DNA of 64,000 bases from Chitinophaga sp. YR573 (GCF_900110995.1 NZ_FOJF01000001.1:3179199-3243198), one strand, 5' to 3'; shown: positions 9,861 through 19,054, counted from the stretch's first letter. Made by a program: numbers and translations. The notes: a model not told the origin generated them from the sequence alone.

Positions 9861-10328
9861 ATGGCCTTACAGTATTTTGACTTAGTTCACGCGCGAAGAA
9901 CTCATACGTTTATTATTAATCACTCAGGAGGAGTTCATGGGGAAAGGGATATTAATTTAATCTCCAGTATTTTAGAGCATATTCAAAACGATTTATATTA
10001 TCCAGACATTGAATGCAAGCTTACTCATTTGGTTTTCTCTATAAATAAGAGTCATGCATTTACAGACGGAAATAAAAGAACGAGCATAGCCTTAGGAGCA
10101 TATTTTCTAGAGATAAATGATCTTGATTTTTGTGTTTCAAGATTTATAATCGGGATGGAAAATGTAGCAGTTGATATTGCTGATAATAGAATTGATAAAG
10201 ATTTACTTTATGAAATTGTGGCCTCTATAATAAATGAATCTCAGTTCAGTGAAGAATTAAAATTAAAAATATTTGATGCCATTAACACTGAAGAAAATGA
10301 AGTAGACCAGAATAATGAACCCTTTTGA
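9861..10328 (+). CDS. doc: Fic/Doc family toxin (death-on-curing type)
   Basis: 155 residues. The Fic-fold catalytic loop is HAFTDGNKR at residues 65-73. The Lys in place of the second Gly of HPFx[D/E]GNGR is the Doc signature; Doc proteins phosphorylate EF-Tu rather than AMPylate. The upstream YFDLVHARR and GGVHGERD segments also fit Doc. No inhibitory [S/T]xxxE[G/N] helix is evident inside the protein, so the partner at 8810-9859 would have to supply control. A hairpin terminator follows at 10381-10412. Confidence 0.85.
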   Translation: MALQYFDLVHARRTHTFIINHSGGVHGERDINLISSILEHIQNDLYYPDIECKLTHLVFSINKSHAFTDGNKRTSIALGAYFLEINDLDFCVSRFIIGMENVAVDIADNRIDKDLLYEIVASIINESQFSEELKLKIFDAINTEENEVDQNNEPF

Positions 10329-10380
10329 CGGAATTATGTTTTATCTGAGGGCTCGACATTGCATGAAGAATATTAACAAA

Positions 10381-10412
10381 AGAGCCTTGTAAACTTTCAT
10401 TTACAAGGCTCT
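10381..10412. terminator. Bidirectional hairpin between doc and tRNA-Glu
   Basis: A 13-bp perfect stem (10381-10393 with 10400-10412) and 6-nt loop. On the minus strand it is followed by TTTTGTT and would end the tRNA-Glu transcript; on the plus strand it follows doc. Confidence 0.75.
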
Positions 10413-10422
10413 TTATAATGTG

Positions 10423-10494
10423 TACCGCGTACGGGAGTCGAACCCGTCATTCCTCCGTGAAAGGGAGGTGTATTAACCGATTTACCAACGCGGC
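10423..10494 (-). tRNA. tRNA-Glu (anticodon UUC)
   Basis: The 72-nt minus-strand sequence folds as a tRNA: a 7-bp acceptor with a terminal G-U, anticodon stem CCTCC/GGAGG around loop CTTTCAC (anticodon TTC), and T-loop GTTCGAC. The 3' CCA is not encoded here. Its sequence is identical to the copy at 45442-45513, but the downstream flank differs. Confidence 0.93.
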
Positions 10495-10663
10495 ATTTCG
10501 TGTTTGGGATGGCAAAGGTAAGGAAATACTGAATATTTCAAAATTTATTTATGCTATTTATTACAACACCTATGTATCTATTCGATTTCTATGTTTTTAA
10601 ATTTGATTATCAATATTATATGTGATGTGTAAAACATGCACTATATTTTGTGAATGAAGGAGT

Positions 10664-10671
10664 TACCTTTG
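10664..10671 (+). promoter_or_regulatory. TAnnTTTG -7 box candidate
   Basis: TACCTTTG matches the Bacteroidota -7 consensus exactly, 7 bases before the ATG of the receiver gene. No well-spaced -33 element was found. Confidence 0.35.
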
Positions 10672-10678
10672 CATTATT

Positions 10679-11065
10679 ATGAGAAAGCTAAACATCCTGA
10701 TAGCAGAAAATGATGCAGAAGGGAAGGTATTCATCAAAGAATCCTTTGAAGGTTCCGGCCTGTTCAATGTCATGGCTATCGCAGAAAACGGAGAGGAACT
10801 AAAAAGCATTATGGAAGATTCGGATATCTTTTATCCCGACCTTATCCTGTCTGATGTTGCTCCCGGATATGACATACTATATTACATCAAAACCAGTGAA
10901 GCCTTCAGGGAAATCCCTGTAGTGACATTCGCCAGTTCATCCGCAGATGATAATATAAAGAAGTGCCAGCAGTTAGGTGCTGTCAGGCATTTTGATAAAC
11001 CGGATAATCCGGACCGTTACCACGAGTTTGCCAAAGAACTCTACGTCTTCCTTTCGGAAGAGTAG
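10679..11065 (+). CDS. Single-domain response regulator (receiver only)
   Basis: 128 residues, a complete CheY-like receiver with no output domain. The acidic pair is in AENDAEG (residues 9-15), the phosphoacceptor Asp in LILSDVAPGYD, the switch residue in VVTFASSS and the conserved Lys in HFDKPDN. Such proteins relay phosphate or act by protein contact. No histidine kinase is adjacent. A strong terminator follows, so it is monocistronic. Confidence 0.88.
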   Translation: MRKLNILIAENDAEGKVFIKESFEGSGLFNVMAIAENGEELKSIMEDSDIFYPDLILSDVAPGYDILYYIKTSEAFREIPVVTFASSSADDNIKKCQQLGAVRHFDKPDNPDRYHEFAKELYVFLSEE

Positions 11066-11162
11066 AAGCATGCCTCCTTCATAGCTGAGTCATATCTCAG
11101 CCGTATTAACCGCGCACTTTGTCTGGTGCCTGAATGAAACAATATCGCAGTAGCTATAAAAA

Positions 11163-11201
11163 CATATAGCCCGTCAACGCGGGCTATATGCTTACTTTTT
11201 T
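11163..11201 (+). terminator. Rho-independent terminator of the receiver gene
   Basis: An 11-bp stem (11163-11173 with 11180-11190), then TTTTTT at 11196-11201. Confidence 0.8.
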
Positions 11202-11215
11202 GAGGATACTCATTT

Positions 11216-11998
11216 TTACGCAGCCGTAAACCTGAATGAATGTATGATAATTTCTACTTCAGTGGCATTAGATGGTGCATTACCATTAAACAACCACAAG
11301 TTCATATGAACAGGCAAAGCCAGGGTACTTACATTATATCCTGCAGGAGTTGTCCATGGGAAAAATGCATTAGCCGGAGCCGTTGTATGTCCATGATATC
11401 CCTGGAAAGATACCGCTGAACTGGTACGGGTAAATGTATGCGTAGTGTAAGTGCCATTCAGAGCCAGTTCGTTTGTCTGGGAAACACTGCCGGACCCCGT
11501 AGCAGGATACACGGTGTAATTGTAGTTAGGCCATGCATTATTACCCCAGCGTGCAAACTCGATATCTACTTCATGGTGACCATCATCTCCGGCTTTGTAG
11601 TTAAACAGCCCCAGTACAATGTTTTTATCAAGTTTATCAACAGCACCTTCTACTTCCCATAAATAAGTACCATATCCGAAGTTGGTAGTACTTGTTACTT
11701 CAGAGCATAACCATCTGCCAGTAGAAGCATCTTTCCTGATCTTCAGATGCAGGTATCCGCTGGCGTCTACCCATACATTGCTGCTACTGTTGCTCCAGTA
11801 GTTTGGACCAGGACCAGAAGTACCGGATTCGGTTCTTACTTCCCATGTATAACCACTGAAACTGATAGTAGAAGCAGCAGCTGCTGTACGTGCAGACTCG
11901 TTCTGAGTAGTCGTAGTTGTTGGTGTGTTTTGTGCGGCCTCTTTGCTACAGCTGGATAGAACAGCTAAAGAGATGATTAGCATTGCAATTTTGTGCAT
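11216..11998 (-). CDS. GH16-like secreted lipoprotein (concanavalin-like fold)
   Basis: 260 residues from ATG at 11998. A longer start at 12052 is disfavoured because the signal peptide begins at the later Met (MHKIAMLIISLAVLSSCS, lipobox LSSC). After a Thr-rich linker comes a jelly-roll domain with TWEVRTESG, GTYLWEVEG and the key motif HHEVDIEFARW. EVDIE fits the ExDxxE-type catalytic signature of family 16 glycoside hydrolases (nucleophile Glu, Asp, acid/base Glu). The likely role is cleavage of beta-glucan or a related polysaccharide at the cell surface. Confidence 0.75.
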   Translation of the reverse strand: MHKIAMLIISLAVLSSCSKEAAQNTPTTTTTQNESARTAAAASTISFSGYTWEVRTESGTSGPGPNYWSNSSSNVWVDASGYLHLKIRKDASTGRWLCSEVTSTTNFGYGTYLWEVEGAVDKLDKNIVLGLFNYKAGDDGHHEVDIEFARWGNNAWPNYNYTVYPATGSGSVSQTNELALNGTYTTHTFTRTSSAVSFQGYHGHTTAPANAFFPWTTPAGYNVSTLALPVHMNLWLFNGNAPSNATEVEIIIHSFRFTAA

Positions 11999-12130
11999 AA
12001 AAGAATGGTTTATTTTAAGGGTGAAAAATGACGTGGATAGGTTTCTCAGCACAGTGTCTGATATAATGACAATTTAAAAAGACAAGACTTTGATGTTTGC
12101 AGAAAAAAGTTGAAAGAAGAAGATAAAAAA

Positions 12131-12148
12131 AGCTCCCGGTCGGGAGCT
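12131..12148 (-). terminator. Rho-independent terminator overlapping a stop codon
   Basis: An 8-bp stem AGCTCCCG/CGGGAGCT with GT loop, followed on the minus strand by a run of T. It overlaps the TAG of the SnoaL-like gene (12147-12149). Confidence 0.75.
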
Positions 12149-12518
12149 ATATTTTCTGAGGAGTTCTGTTATAATAAAATTTCTCTGATTCAATAAGACC
12201 TTCATGCCATTGCTGGACCGAAACCTCCACTCTTCTTGCAGTCTTACCCGTCTCTTTATTAGTGATGAGCAATTCCCACTCACTGAATACTACATTCCTT
12301 TCTTCATCAATCGCCTGATTGATCAGCGTACTCACAATCTTAAACGTATCCAGGATCATCTTCTCATGTTCTATATTTGTTTCCTTCCCTTTCCTCGGCT
12401 TATCCTCATTTTCCTGCATCTCCACATCATGAGAATAAAATAACTCCATCGCTTTCACTGTCTCATCATTAATGATCAGCTCATTCAGGGTTTGCACATT
12501 ATCTTTTAAAGTAGTCAT
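12147..12518 (-). CDS. SnoaL-like / NTF2-fold protein
   Basis: 123 residues without signal peptide. The opening helix (LNELIINDETVKAMELFYSH) and following DVEMQENEDKPRKGKE fit the SnoaL-like NTF2 superfamily of small cyclase or ligand-binding proteins, as does the closing RVEVSVQQWHEGLIESEKFYY. Function is unknown and no enzymatic partner is adjacent. The gene has its own terminator and is likely monocistronic. Confidence 0.65.
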   Translation of the reverse strand: MTTLKDNVQTLNELIINDETVKAMELFYSHDVEMQENEDKPRKGKETNIEHEKMILDTFKIVSTLINQAIDEERNVVFSEWELLITNKETGKTARRVEVSVQQWHEGLIESEKFYYNRTPQKI

Positions 12519-12598
12519 ATAATGAAGTTAAACAAATAAATGGAAGCTGCCTCACTGTCAAGAGACAGCTTCCTGGGGTTACATTATGCGAAGGGACA

Positions 12599-15592
12599 TT
12601 AATAAACGACCAGTTTCTTTGTTTCTACATTATTATTGGCAACCATCCTCACCATATAAATACCAGACGTAAGACCATTTAATGAAACATTCAACCGCTG
12701 CACTCCCGACTGAGCATTAACTTTTGCCGTCTTCACCACCTCTCCATGCATATTGGCAATCTCTATCAACACAACACCTGCTGTTTTCAGTTCATAACTG
12801 ATGATCACATAAGAGCTGGCAGGATTGGGATATACTTTAAGCGTTGTCACCAAAGTCTCTTTAGCAACTGCTTGTCTTGCTGCGGTAGTACTATTCCAGT
12901 TGAAAGTCTCCCAGCCACCAATGGCAGTCCTGTTACAGTTCATAGACGTAGCTCCGTTCTCAGAGCAGATATATAGTCCTGCTGCGCTCTGGAAAGCCAC
13001 TGCATTATTACCTAAATCAATCCAGTTAAATGGTACCATCGTACTGCTGTTGCAATACATCGGACTGGTAGCGCTCACATACAAACCATTATTCCCCTGT
13101 AAGGCAATTGTACCATTACCTGCATCTACTACGGTAAAATTCTCCCAGGCCCCTACAACTGTCCTGTTACAATTCATTGCTGCATTACCATTCTCAGAGG
13201 AAACATAAAAGCCTCCATTCGTTAATGAGATAACACTGCCTATAGGAGCTTTAGTAGTAATGCTGCTATCAATGGCATCTTCAACAATAACATCATCAAA
13301 ATAAGCAGAGAAGCTGCCACTTAAAGAAGGGTTATCATAAGCAACAATAATACTGTTGATCTCATCACCTATCAGTTCTCCTTTCCCTATCTGACAGGTA
13401 AATTTCTCCCATGCACCGATTGTACCTCTTGCAGTACGGGGATGCATGCTATTCCCTTTATTATCTTTATACGCAGTAAGATTACGCAACACTTTCCCCG
13501 ACTTAAACGCCAGATCCACCGACGTATATCTTCCCGGATCATTCACTGTATATTTCCAGAAACTCAATTGCATGTTAGCTTTCACCGCAATCTTCGTCTC
13601 AGATATTTTATAATAATAATTCCCTGCACCAGCAGCTGTACCATTGATCTTTACACTATAAATACCGCTTTTAGAAAACGCAGACTCATTTACAATTGCT
13701 ACAGAAGTATTGCTCACAGCAGATCCGGATAATAACGCATTCTTATAAAAACAGGCATCAATAGGAGAGATGATATCTGTCGCTACATTATTGATTAAAC
13801 AATTAGCTACCCTGCTTTCAAAGCTGTTCCTGTAATAAAGAGGACCATTAGAATAGGGGATAGGTATTTCAGCAGGCATAGTAGCGCTTGTCAGCATTTT
13901 AGAAGCTGCACCAGCCAGTCTTGTATAATAATCAGAAGAAGTCCATACACCATCCATGGCCAATGTACCAAAATACTGATCTGTAGGGATATCAAAATAA
14001 TCAACGGCGGAGCTGATGATATTAGTAGATTCTTCAAACTCATCCAGCATAGCGAAGTACATGGATTTAATCCCTAGGCTTTTGATATTTTTAGCCTGCT
14101 TCCAGAGGAACTCCCCACCAAGTCTTTTCGTATCATTCGGATATCCAGATACATGCTGAGACCAGGCGCTGCCCGGGAATATCACAGGATAAAAAGCCAT
14201 CCCGTTCTGGGTACAATATTGCTGATCAGGAATCATGTAATTCGTCCTGAAATCATTAGCGCCGGTAGTATCGCTATACACACCTACTGTCCAGGGTGAG
14301 ATCATATTATATGCCTTATACACATCTGCGAAATCTGTTCTGGAGCCACCGTCCATTAGTCGCCAGTCGCGGGGTACACCAGCAATCACATAACATCCTC
14401 TGTCTTTAAAAAACTGGGCGAGTGCTAATGCTTGTGTCCTATCCACTGTAATCGTCGAATATCCTAAACCCCACAGCTCAACAACAGGTTTGCCATTTAC
14501 GGTAGCATACGCGCCCGAAGAAGTGAGTGCATAGATCTGTTCCATCTGATACACCCAATCCCGTTTAATTCCTTCCACGAGATCAGCAGACAAAGCGGCT
14601 CCGTTATTCACATCTGGCATGCAATACATTACATAAAATGATCTGCCATTTGTTTCACAGGCATTCTTGATACTCACATAATAATCATCTGTAGAAGTAT
14701 ATTTCAGGTCTCTTCCCACAGGTGCATTTCTTTGTATCGCCACACCATCAAAACCTGCTTTTTGCAGTAATGACATCTGCACATCTATCACACCTTTATC
14801 AGTAGAATTATACAATTTCGCCGGACTGCCATTCCCCAGATTTGCAAAGTTGGTAGGGTACATGGTTACATTAGTATTGGCATAATCAGCGATATAGGGA
14901 AAGGTTTCTGTATTATGATTCCCTCTCCCTGCGGCAGGTAGTTTGCCATAAGCCCAATGACTCCAGTCTTTCGGTTCATTACCGGCTTCGTGCCATAACT
15001 GGTACCCCGCATACGACTTTCCAATAAACTCTGAAGTGGTGGTGGGTCTTGCCGGAACAGGCTGTGCATCAGGAGTTAAAGTACCTGTATATACAGTAAT
15101 ATCTTTGATATAATTATCCTCGCTGCCAAATCCCATTCTGATATCTCCGCCATAGCCCATAGAGCCATCGAATCCTGCATCAGTAAGGATAACGAGCCGG
15201 GTAATCCATTTCTTAGTGTTCGATTTTTTAAAGTCCGCTCCACCCCAGCCGGTACCTGTCCTGGTATAGTTTAACCAGAGGTAGCTCATGCTGTTATCGT
15301 AATAGGTAATGGAAAGGATCAGCTGTTTAGCAGTACTGGGAACTGCGGATCTGTTACTGTTTACGTACATAAACTTCCCTGCGGGAATCTTACGGCAGGG
15401 TACACCATCAACGGTAGTAATCTCTGTATATCCTTCGCCACTGGCATTGGTTTCTATCCCAAACGCCATATTACTGGCTACCACGGGATTAGTAAATTTA
15501 ATGGACGCAGATACCGGAGGAAGCACAATGTCTCCCGCATTGACGAACAGTACATTTAGCAATAAAGCAAATAGTAAAATTGGGTATTTCAT
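12599..15592 (-). CDS. Secreted GH71/GH99-like glycoside hydrolase with type IX sorting domain
   Basis: 997 residues. There is a Sec signal peptide (residues 1-19). Next come an N-terminal beta domain (to about 165), then a catalytic TIM-barrel region (about 180-590) with GYQLWHEAGNEPKDWSHWAY, KAGFDGVAIQRN and YFAMLDEFEE, which matches GH71/99-like proteins (endo-alpha-mannanase or glucanase relatives). A CBM-like domain follows (about 600-800), then three fascin-like beta-trefoil repeats (GLYVSSENG...MNCNRT type, about 805-920). The last 80 residues (LKVYPNPASSYVIISYEL ... KKLVVY) are a type A T9SS C-terminal domain, so the enzyme is exported by the type IX system. No SusC/D pair is adjacent. 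Exact substrate is unknown. Confidence 0.8.
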   Translation of the reverse strand: MKYPILLFALLLNVLFVNAGDIVLPPVSASIKFTNPVVASNMAFGIETNASGEGYTEITTVDGVPCRKIPAGKFMYVNSNRSAVPSTAKQLILSITYYDNSMSYLWLNYTRTGTGWGGADFKKSNTKKWITRLVILTDAGFDGSMGYGGDIRMGFGSEDNYIKDITVYTGTLTPDAQPVPARPTTTSEFIGKSYAGYQLWHEAGNEPKDWSHWAYGKLPAAGRGNHNTETFPYIADYANTNVTMYPTNFANLGNGSPAKLYNSTDKGVIDVQMSLLQKAGFDGVAIQRNAPVGRDLKYTSTDDYYVSIKNACETNGRSFYVMYCMPDVNNGAALSADLVEGIKRDWVYQMEQIYALTSSGAYATVNGKPVVELWGLGYSTITVDRTQALALAQFFKDRGCYVIAGVPRDWRLMDGGSRTDFADVYKAYNMISPWTVGVYSDTTGANDFRTNYMIPDQQYCTQNGMAFYPVIFPGSAWSQHVSGYPNDTKRLGGEFLWKQAKNIKSLGIKSMYFAMLDEFEESTNIISSAVDYFDIPTDQYFGTLAMDGVWTSSDYYTRLAGAASKMLTSATMPAEIPIPYSNGPLYYRNSFESRVANCLINNVATDIISPIDACFYKNALLSGSAVSNTSVAIVNESAFSKSGIYSVKINGTAAGAGNYYYKISETKIAVKANMQLSFWKYTVNDPGRYTSVDLAFKSGKVLRNLTAYKDNKGNSMHPRTARGTIGAWEKFTCQIGKGELIGDEINSIIVAYDNPSLSGSFSAYFDDVIVEDAIDSSITTKAPIGSVISLTNGGFYVSSENGNAAMNCNRTVVGAWENFTVVDAGNGTIALQGNNGLYVSATSPMYCNSSTMVPFNWIDLGNNAVAFQSAAGLYICSENGATSMNCNRTAIGGWETFNWNSTTAARQAVAKETLVTTLKVYPNPASSYVIISYELKTAGVVLIEIANMHGEVVKTAKVNAQSGVQRLNVSLNGLTSGIYMVRMVANNNVETKKLVVY

Positions 15593-15811
15593 GTAGAGGA
15601 TTTAAGGTATGGTTATTCGGTTAAGGTTGCCACAGGTCTGGTATTAAACGGAATTGAGTAAGGGATTATTGTAAGGGTTTATCTCAGGCTGCTGATTCCG
15701 GTATAGATTCGGTCATCCTACGTTCATCCTTCGTTCGTTACGCAGGTTTAACGTGCGATGCGGCCCCGGGCATAAGTTTGGGCCTTGTAAAAGTGCGCGG
15801 TTAAAGCGAAT

Positions 15812-16255
15812 CTATGCACTTATTGTATTCAGGATAAACTCAGTCCAGTTGGGATTATCTTCTGCTATAATGATCGTTTTAAAGTTAAACCGGTTTCCTT
15901 CCATTTCAACACCTTTAGAATCATCTATATGAATATCTATTGCAAAAGCAGGAGGATATTTTGAGTAATATTTACGGTTTTCTCCCAGTATCTTTTCATG
16001 AATAGTCTGATTGATGATTTTGTCTGGTTTAATACCATATGAACGGAATGTCCACCAGATCTTTCTCGTTTTCCGGAAAGATGTAGTATAAATGAATATT
16101 GTATGTCCCTGTGCCTGTAAAGTTTGTATAAGATCAATAGTGCCAAGTCTCAATTTCTCAATACCACAAAGCTTCTGTAAAAAGGTTTGTGGCTCAGTAT
16201 TAAAACGCTTAACACCAGGTATTAAAGTATCATCAAGGTCAAAAGATATTGTCAT
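15812..16255 (-). CDS. HAD superfamily hydrolase
   Basis: 147 residues from ATG at 16255; the frame is open to 16534 but the protein begins properly with MTISFDLDDTLIP. DxDDT is HAD motif I (nucleophile plus acid/base Asp). Motif II Thr/Ser is in IFIYTTSF, and motif IV is DIHIDDSKG. The protein is small and lacks a large cap. It probably acts on a phosphorylated small molecule or protein; substrate unknown. It stands alone between unrelated genes. Confidence 0.75.
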   Translation of the reverse strand: MTISFDLDDTLIPGVKRFNTEPQTFLQKLCGIEKLRLGTIDLIQTLQAQGHTIFIYTTSFRKTRKIWWTFRSYGIKPDKIINQTIHEKILGENRKYYSKYPPAFAIDIHIDDSKGVEMEGNRFNFKTIIIAEDNPNWTEFILNTISA

Positions 16256-16300
16256 GGAAATGGCGTAAAAATTCATTAAATTTAGTAAAAGACACAAACT

Positions 16301-16759
16301 ATGGCAAGATGGTGCGGGCAAAAGCCTCCTCCTTTTACGGGTACAAAAGACGGTATTACCGTTTACCGGCTCAAAGATGATGAGCAGTACTACGTACGCC
16401 TGCAAAGTTCCATTACCGGCAAAAGAATTAAGAAAGATCCTGCTTTCAAAGGTTTCCGTAATAGTTCTGTAAGACTGAGAGATGCTTCGCGTATTGGGTC
16501 TAAAATCTACCGGCAGCTGCCTGTAAAGAAACATACGATATACCGGGAGATTACCGGTAAAGCTATACTCCTGCTGAAAGCAGGGGAGAAAGAAGATGTT
16601 ATCATAACCAGGCTAACAAGAGAATATCTGCCGGTACCTAAACGAACTAAGACTGTTAAACCTGTTATCAAAAAGAATAAACCACCTAAAATAGTAGTAC
16701 TCAATAGACCATACAAAACACCCTCTCTTTCAAAGATATATCGCGCTGCTCCCGGATAA
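16301..16759 (+). CDS. Conserved hypothetical basic protein
   Basis: 152 residues, strongly basic and Lys/Pro-rich at the C-terminus. It contains KDGITVYRLKDDEQYYVRL and a following GFRNSSVRLRDASRIGSKIYR segment. No catalytic motif, signal peptide or membrane helix is seen. I do not recognise a named family. The distribution of charged residues suggests nucleic-acid or ribosome contact, but this is a guess. It starts 45 bp from the divergent HAD gene and precedes the desaturase-family gene by 25 bp. Confidence 0.6.
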   Translation: MARWCGQKPPPFTGTKDGITVYRLKDDEQYYVRLQSSITGKRIKKDPAFKGFRNSSVRLRDASRIGSKIYRQLPVKKHTIYREITGKAILLLKAGEKEDVIITRLTREYLPVPKRTKTVKPVIKKNKPPKIVVLNRPYKTPSLSKIYRAAPG

Positions 16760-16784
16760 TCTAAATTGTTTAATTTTATAGCAT

Positions 16785-17468
16785 ATGCCATCAGCGCTCA
16801 GTTATTTATTACATCTGCCGGTATTATCACTATGGCTCATTTTCTTCCTTGAAAATGTAATAATCACTGCGATGGTATTATTCTCAGGCAGGCTATTACA
16901 CAAAGCTCCTTACACCTATACTGCAAGAGAGTGGAGAATCTGCATCCTTACCAACATACTAAACACAATAGTCACCTACGCCGGTTTCTGGATGTGGAAG
17001 AATAGCATCATTCACATTGCTACAAATATCTCATGGATGATCGTAATAGATTTCCTGATCCTCTTTTTAGCGATGGACTTACTCATGTTCATCTTTCATT
17101 ACATCATCCACAAAACATTTCTATTTAAAGCGGTGCATCAGTTACACCATCAATCAATAGATCCAAGCCCAATTGATTTATTCGTCTTACACCCAATAGA
17201 AACGATTGGATTTGGAAGTTTATGGCTGATACTATTAACACTATATCCTTTCAACATTTACGCAATCATAACCTACCTGGTTGTAAACGTTGTCTTTGGT
17301 TTGATAGGGCATTTAGGAATAGAACCTTTACCAGGAAGAATCAGCAATCTGCCGGTAATAAAATATTTAGGTACTTCTACTTTCCATCACAACCATCACC
17401 AGGATGTTAAATATAATTTCGGTTTTTACACCAGTATCTGGGACCGCTTACTGAAAACCTACAAATAG
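16785..17468 (+). CDS. Sterol desaturase / fatty acid hydroxylase family membrane protein
   Basis: 227 residues with about four membrane segments. Three histidine clusters for a di-iron centre are present: FHYIIHKT (near 110), HQLHHQS (near 123) and FHHNHHQD (near 204). Enzymes of this family hydroxylate or desaturate lipids; in bacteria the substrates include carotenoids, hopanoids and fatty acids. It probably shares a transcript with the basic protein upstream. Confidence 0.85.
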   Translation: MPSALSYLLHLPVLSLWLIFFLENVIITAMVLFSGRLLHKAPYTYTAREWRICILTNILNTIVTYAGFWMWKNSIIHIATNISWMIVIDFLILFLAMDLLMFIFHYIIHKTFLFKAVHQLHHQSIDPSPIDLFVLHPIETIGFGSLWLILLTLYPFNIYAIITYLVVNVVFGLIGHLGIEPLPGRISNLPVIKYLGTSTFHHNHHQDVKYNFGFYTSIWDRLLKTYK

Positions 17469-17521
17469 GAAAGGGGCAAAGATCCCTCCCTGCCCCTAAG
17501 CCATGTCCCATACCCATATTT

Positions 17522-18127
17522 TTATTGATACTCTACATCCAGAAAAGGCAGCAGTGTATTATTCGGTGCATTAACTGTATTACTTCCTGTAAGCAAAGGA
17601 TCAAAATTATCAGTAAAGTACCCATCCGTAAAGGTAATAGCCTGTTGTGTATACGGATAGACTGAATTCCCGTTCATATTGGCCACATTGCCAACAAAAT
17701 CACTGGTGTAACCGGTTGGACCACCAGATATATACATCCGGCTTACGATATACGTATTACCGGTAGTAACAGCAACAGGCGTTGATAACGGAAAGAACTG
17801 CATCACACCTATCGTAGAAGGTGTTACAGTAATAGTCGCCAATGGTGTAGTATTTCCTACCTGCCACAAGGCTAGTTTATAAGTAATCCCCGTTACCCAC
17901 GGCTGATATCCCAGCTTGGTAATGGTTGCAGCCTGACTGGCAGTAAAGCTGTACGCATGTGTTTTCAGGTCCATTGTTTTCTGTTGCTGATAACCATTCG
18001 CATTCGTGAAATTGGGGATAGATAAATCCATAGGGTGGTAAGTAGTCGCTGCAGGTGTAGGAGGTGCAGTAGGTGTGCAGGATTGTATAATAAGGACAAA
18101 AGCTATAAGTAAGAATGATGTTTTCAT
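17522..18127 (-). CDS. Lipoprotein with DUF4082-like domain
   Basis: 201 residues from ATG at 18127, chosen because MKTSFLLIAFVLIIQSC is a clean lipoprotein signal (Cys at 17). The mature part reads as one beta-sandwich of DUF4082 type, with phrases common in that family (AYSFTASQAATITKLGY, YKLALWQVG, TGNTYIVSRMY). DUF4082 domains occur in extracellular, often carbohydrate-linked proteins; the role here is unknown. The 3' end is 53 bp from the convergent desaturase gene. Confidence 0.7.
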   Translation of the reverse strand: MKTSFLLIAFVLIIQSCTPTAPPTPAATTYHPMDLSIPNFTNANGYQQQKTMDLKTHAYSFTASQAATITKLGYQPWVTGITYKLALWQVGNTTPLATITVTPSTIGVMQFFPLSTPVAVTTGNTYIVSRMYISGGPTGYTSDFVGNVANMNGNSVYPYTQQAITFTDGYFTDNFDPLLTGSNTVNAPNNTLLPFLDVEYQ

Positions 18128-18187
18128 GATCGCAGGCATTTCTATTATATCAACAGATACAAACAATTGTTACCTCTCTAATCTTGG

Positions 18188-18403
18188 TAGTGCCTCAGTT
18201 TGATTACATAATCTTCGTGCCAGGTGTTATTGCTTATAAATACACCTTATCTGACGTGAATATTAGGTGAGGTCAAATTGGAAAACAAACCCTGAACCCA
18301 TATTCTAAAGCTAAATCAGAGAACTAAACAGTCAGATGTAGTGTATTTATGAGCAATAACATCTGGCAATCTACGCTGTCATAACATTCAAACTGAGGTA
18401 CTA
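18188..18403. repeat. Long imperfect inverted repeat (MITE-like)
   Basis: The left arm 18188-18255 and right arm 18331-18403 are near reverse complements over about 70 bp. The outer ends match (TAGTGCCTCAGTTTGA against TCAAACTGAGGTACTA), as do the inner ends (TATCTGAC against GTCAGATG). The 75-bp centre has no coding frame. The form suits a non-autonomous mobile element or a long structured RNA. Confidence 0.65.
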
Positions 18404-18440
18404 CTCTTCTCTTAAGAATTTAATAGTTAACTTTATTGCT

Positions 18441-18860
18441 ATGAGGAATCATAAGAGAAATAGTATATTAATTATAACCTGTATTTTATTATTTGGATGT
18501 ACGTCATCAGATAAAAAGAGAACTAACGGAGTTCCAGATATCAGCGTAATCGTCAAAGTAAATAATGAAAAGAACGATGAATACTCAGCTGCATTAGCTG
18601 ATTTCTATAAAGAAAGGAAGTTTAAAGCCGTAGTAGAAGATTCTACTGCGGGGACATTTGTTATTGGAGATCTTTCCGAAGAGGATAATAGAGTGAAATT
18701 CATTCTGAGAGTATTCAAAGGCAATAAGGAAAAGCCTTGCAGTAATTATATTTATGAAGTGATAGTAAAAGGAGATGTTCCCGAAAAAATTATTGAGCAG
18801 GGATTTAAGAATTTGCTTAATGATATGAAAACAAAGCCCGGAAGCCCTGTTTGTCCTTAG
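18441..18860 (+). CDS. Small lipoprotein of unknown function
   Basis: 139 residues. A lipoprotein signal ends in ILLFGCTS. The mature domain starts after a Lys/Arg-rich linker and contains DISVIVKVNN and YEVIVKGDVPEKIIEQGFK. It is soluble and mixed alpha/beta. No family is recognised. It begins 37 bp after the long inverted repeat, which may influence its expression. Confidence 0.65.
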   Translation: MRNHKRNSILIITCILLFGCTSSDKKRTNGVPDISVIVKVNNEKNDEYSAALADFYKERKFKAVVEDSTAGTFVIGDLSEEDNRVKFILRVFKGNKEKPCSNYIYEVIVKGDVPEKIIEQGFKNLLNDMKTKPGSPVCP

Positions 18861-19054
18861 AAAATTATCATTAATTACACCCACATTTCATTTTACCCCA
18901 CAACTCCCACACTTTACCCCAATTGTATTTTCTTAACTAAACCATTGTTGTATTTCTGTGTCTACTTGATAAGAAATTTATAGCATACCGGGTATAATTC
19001 AACCGACCCGGTATCAACCTATAAAGCCAAATACTATTACTTAAACTTACGAAA

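Noticed and set aside
10418..10600. 60-codon plus-strand ORF over the tRNA
   Set aside because: It runs through the complement of tRNA-Glu and is not a protein gene.
12690..13208. Plus-strand ORFs opposite the GH71/99 gene
   Set aside because: They overlap a long, clearly coding minus-strand gene and have no recognisable domains; treated as shadows.
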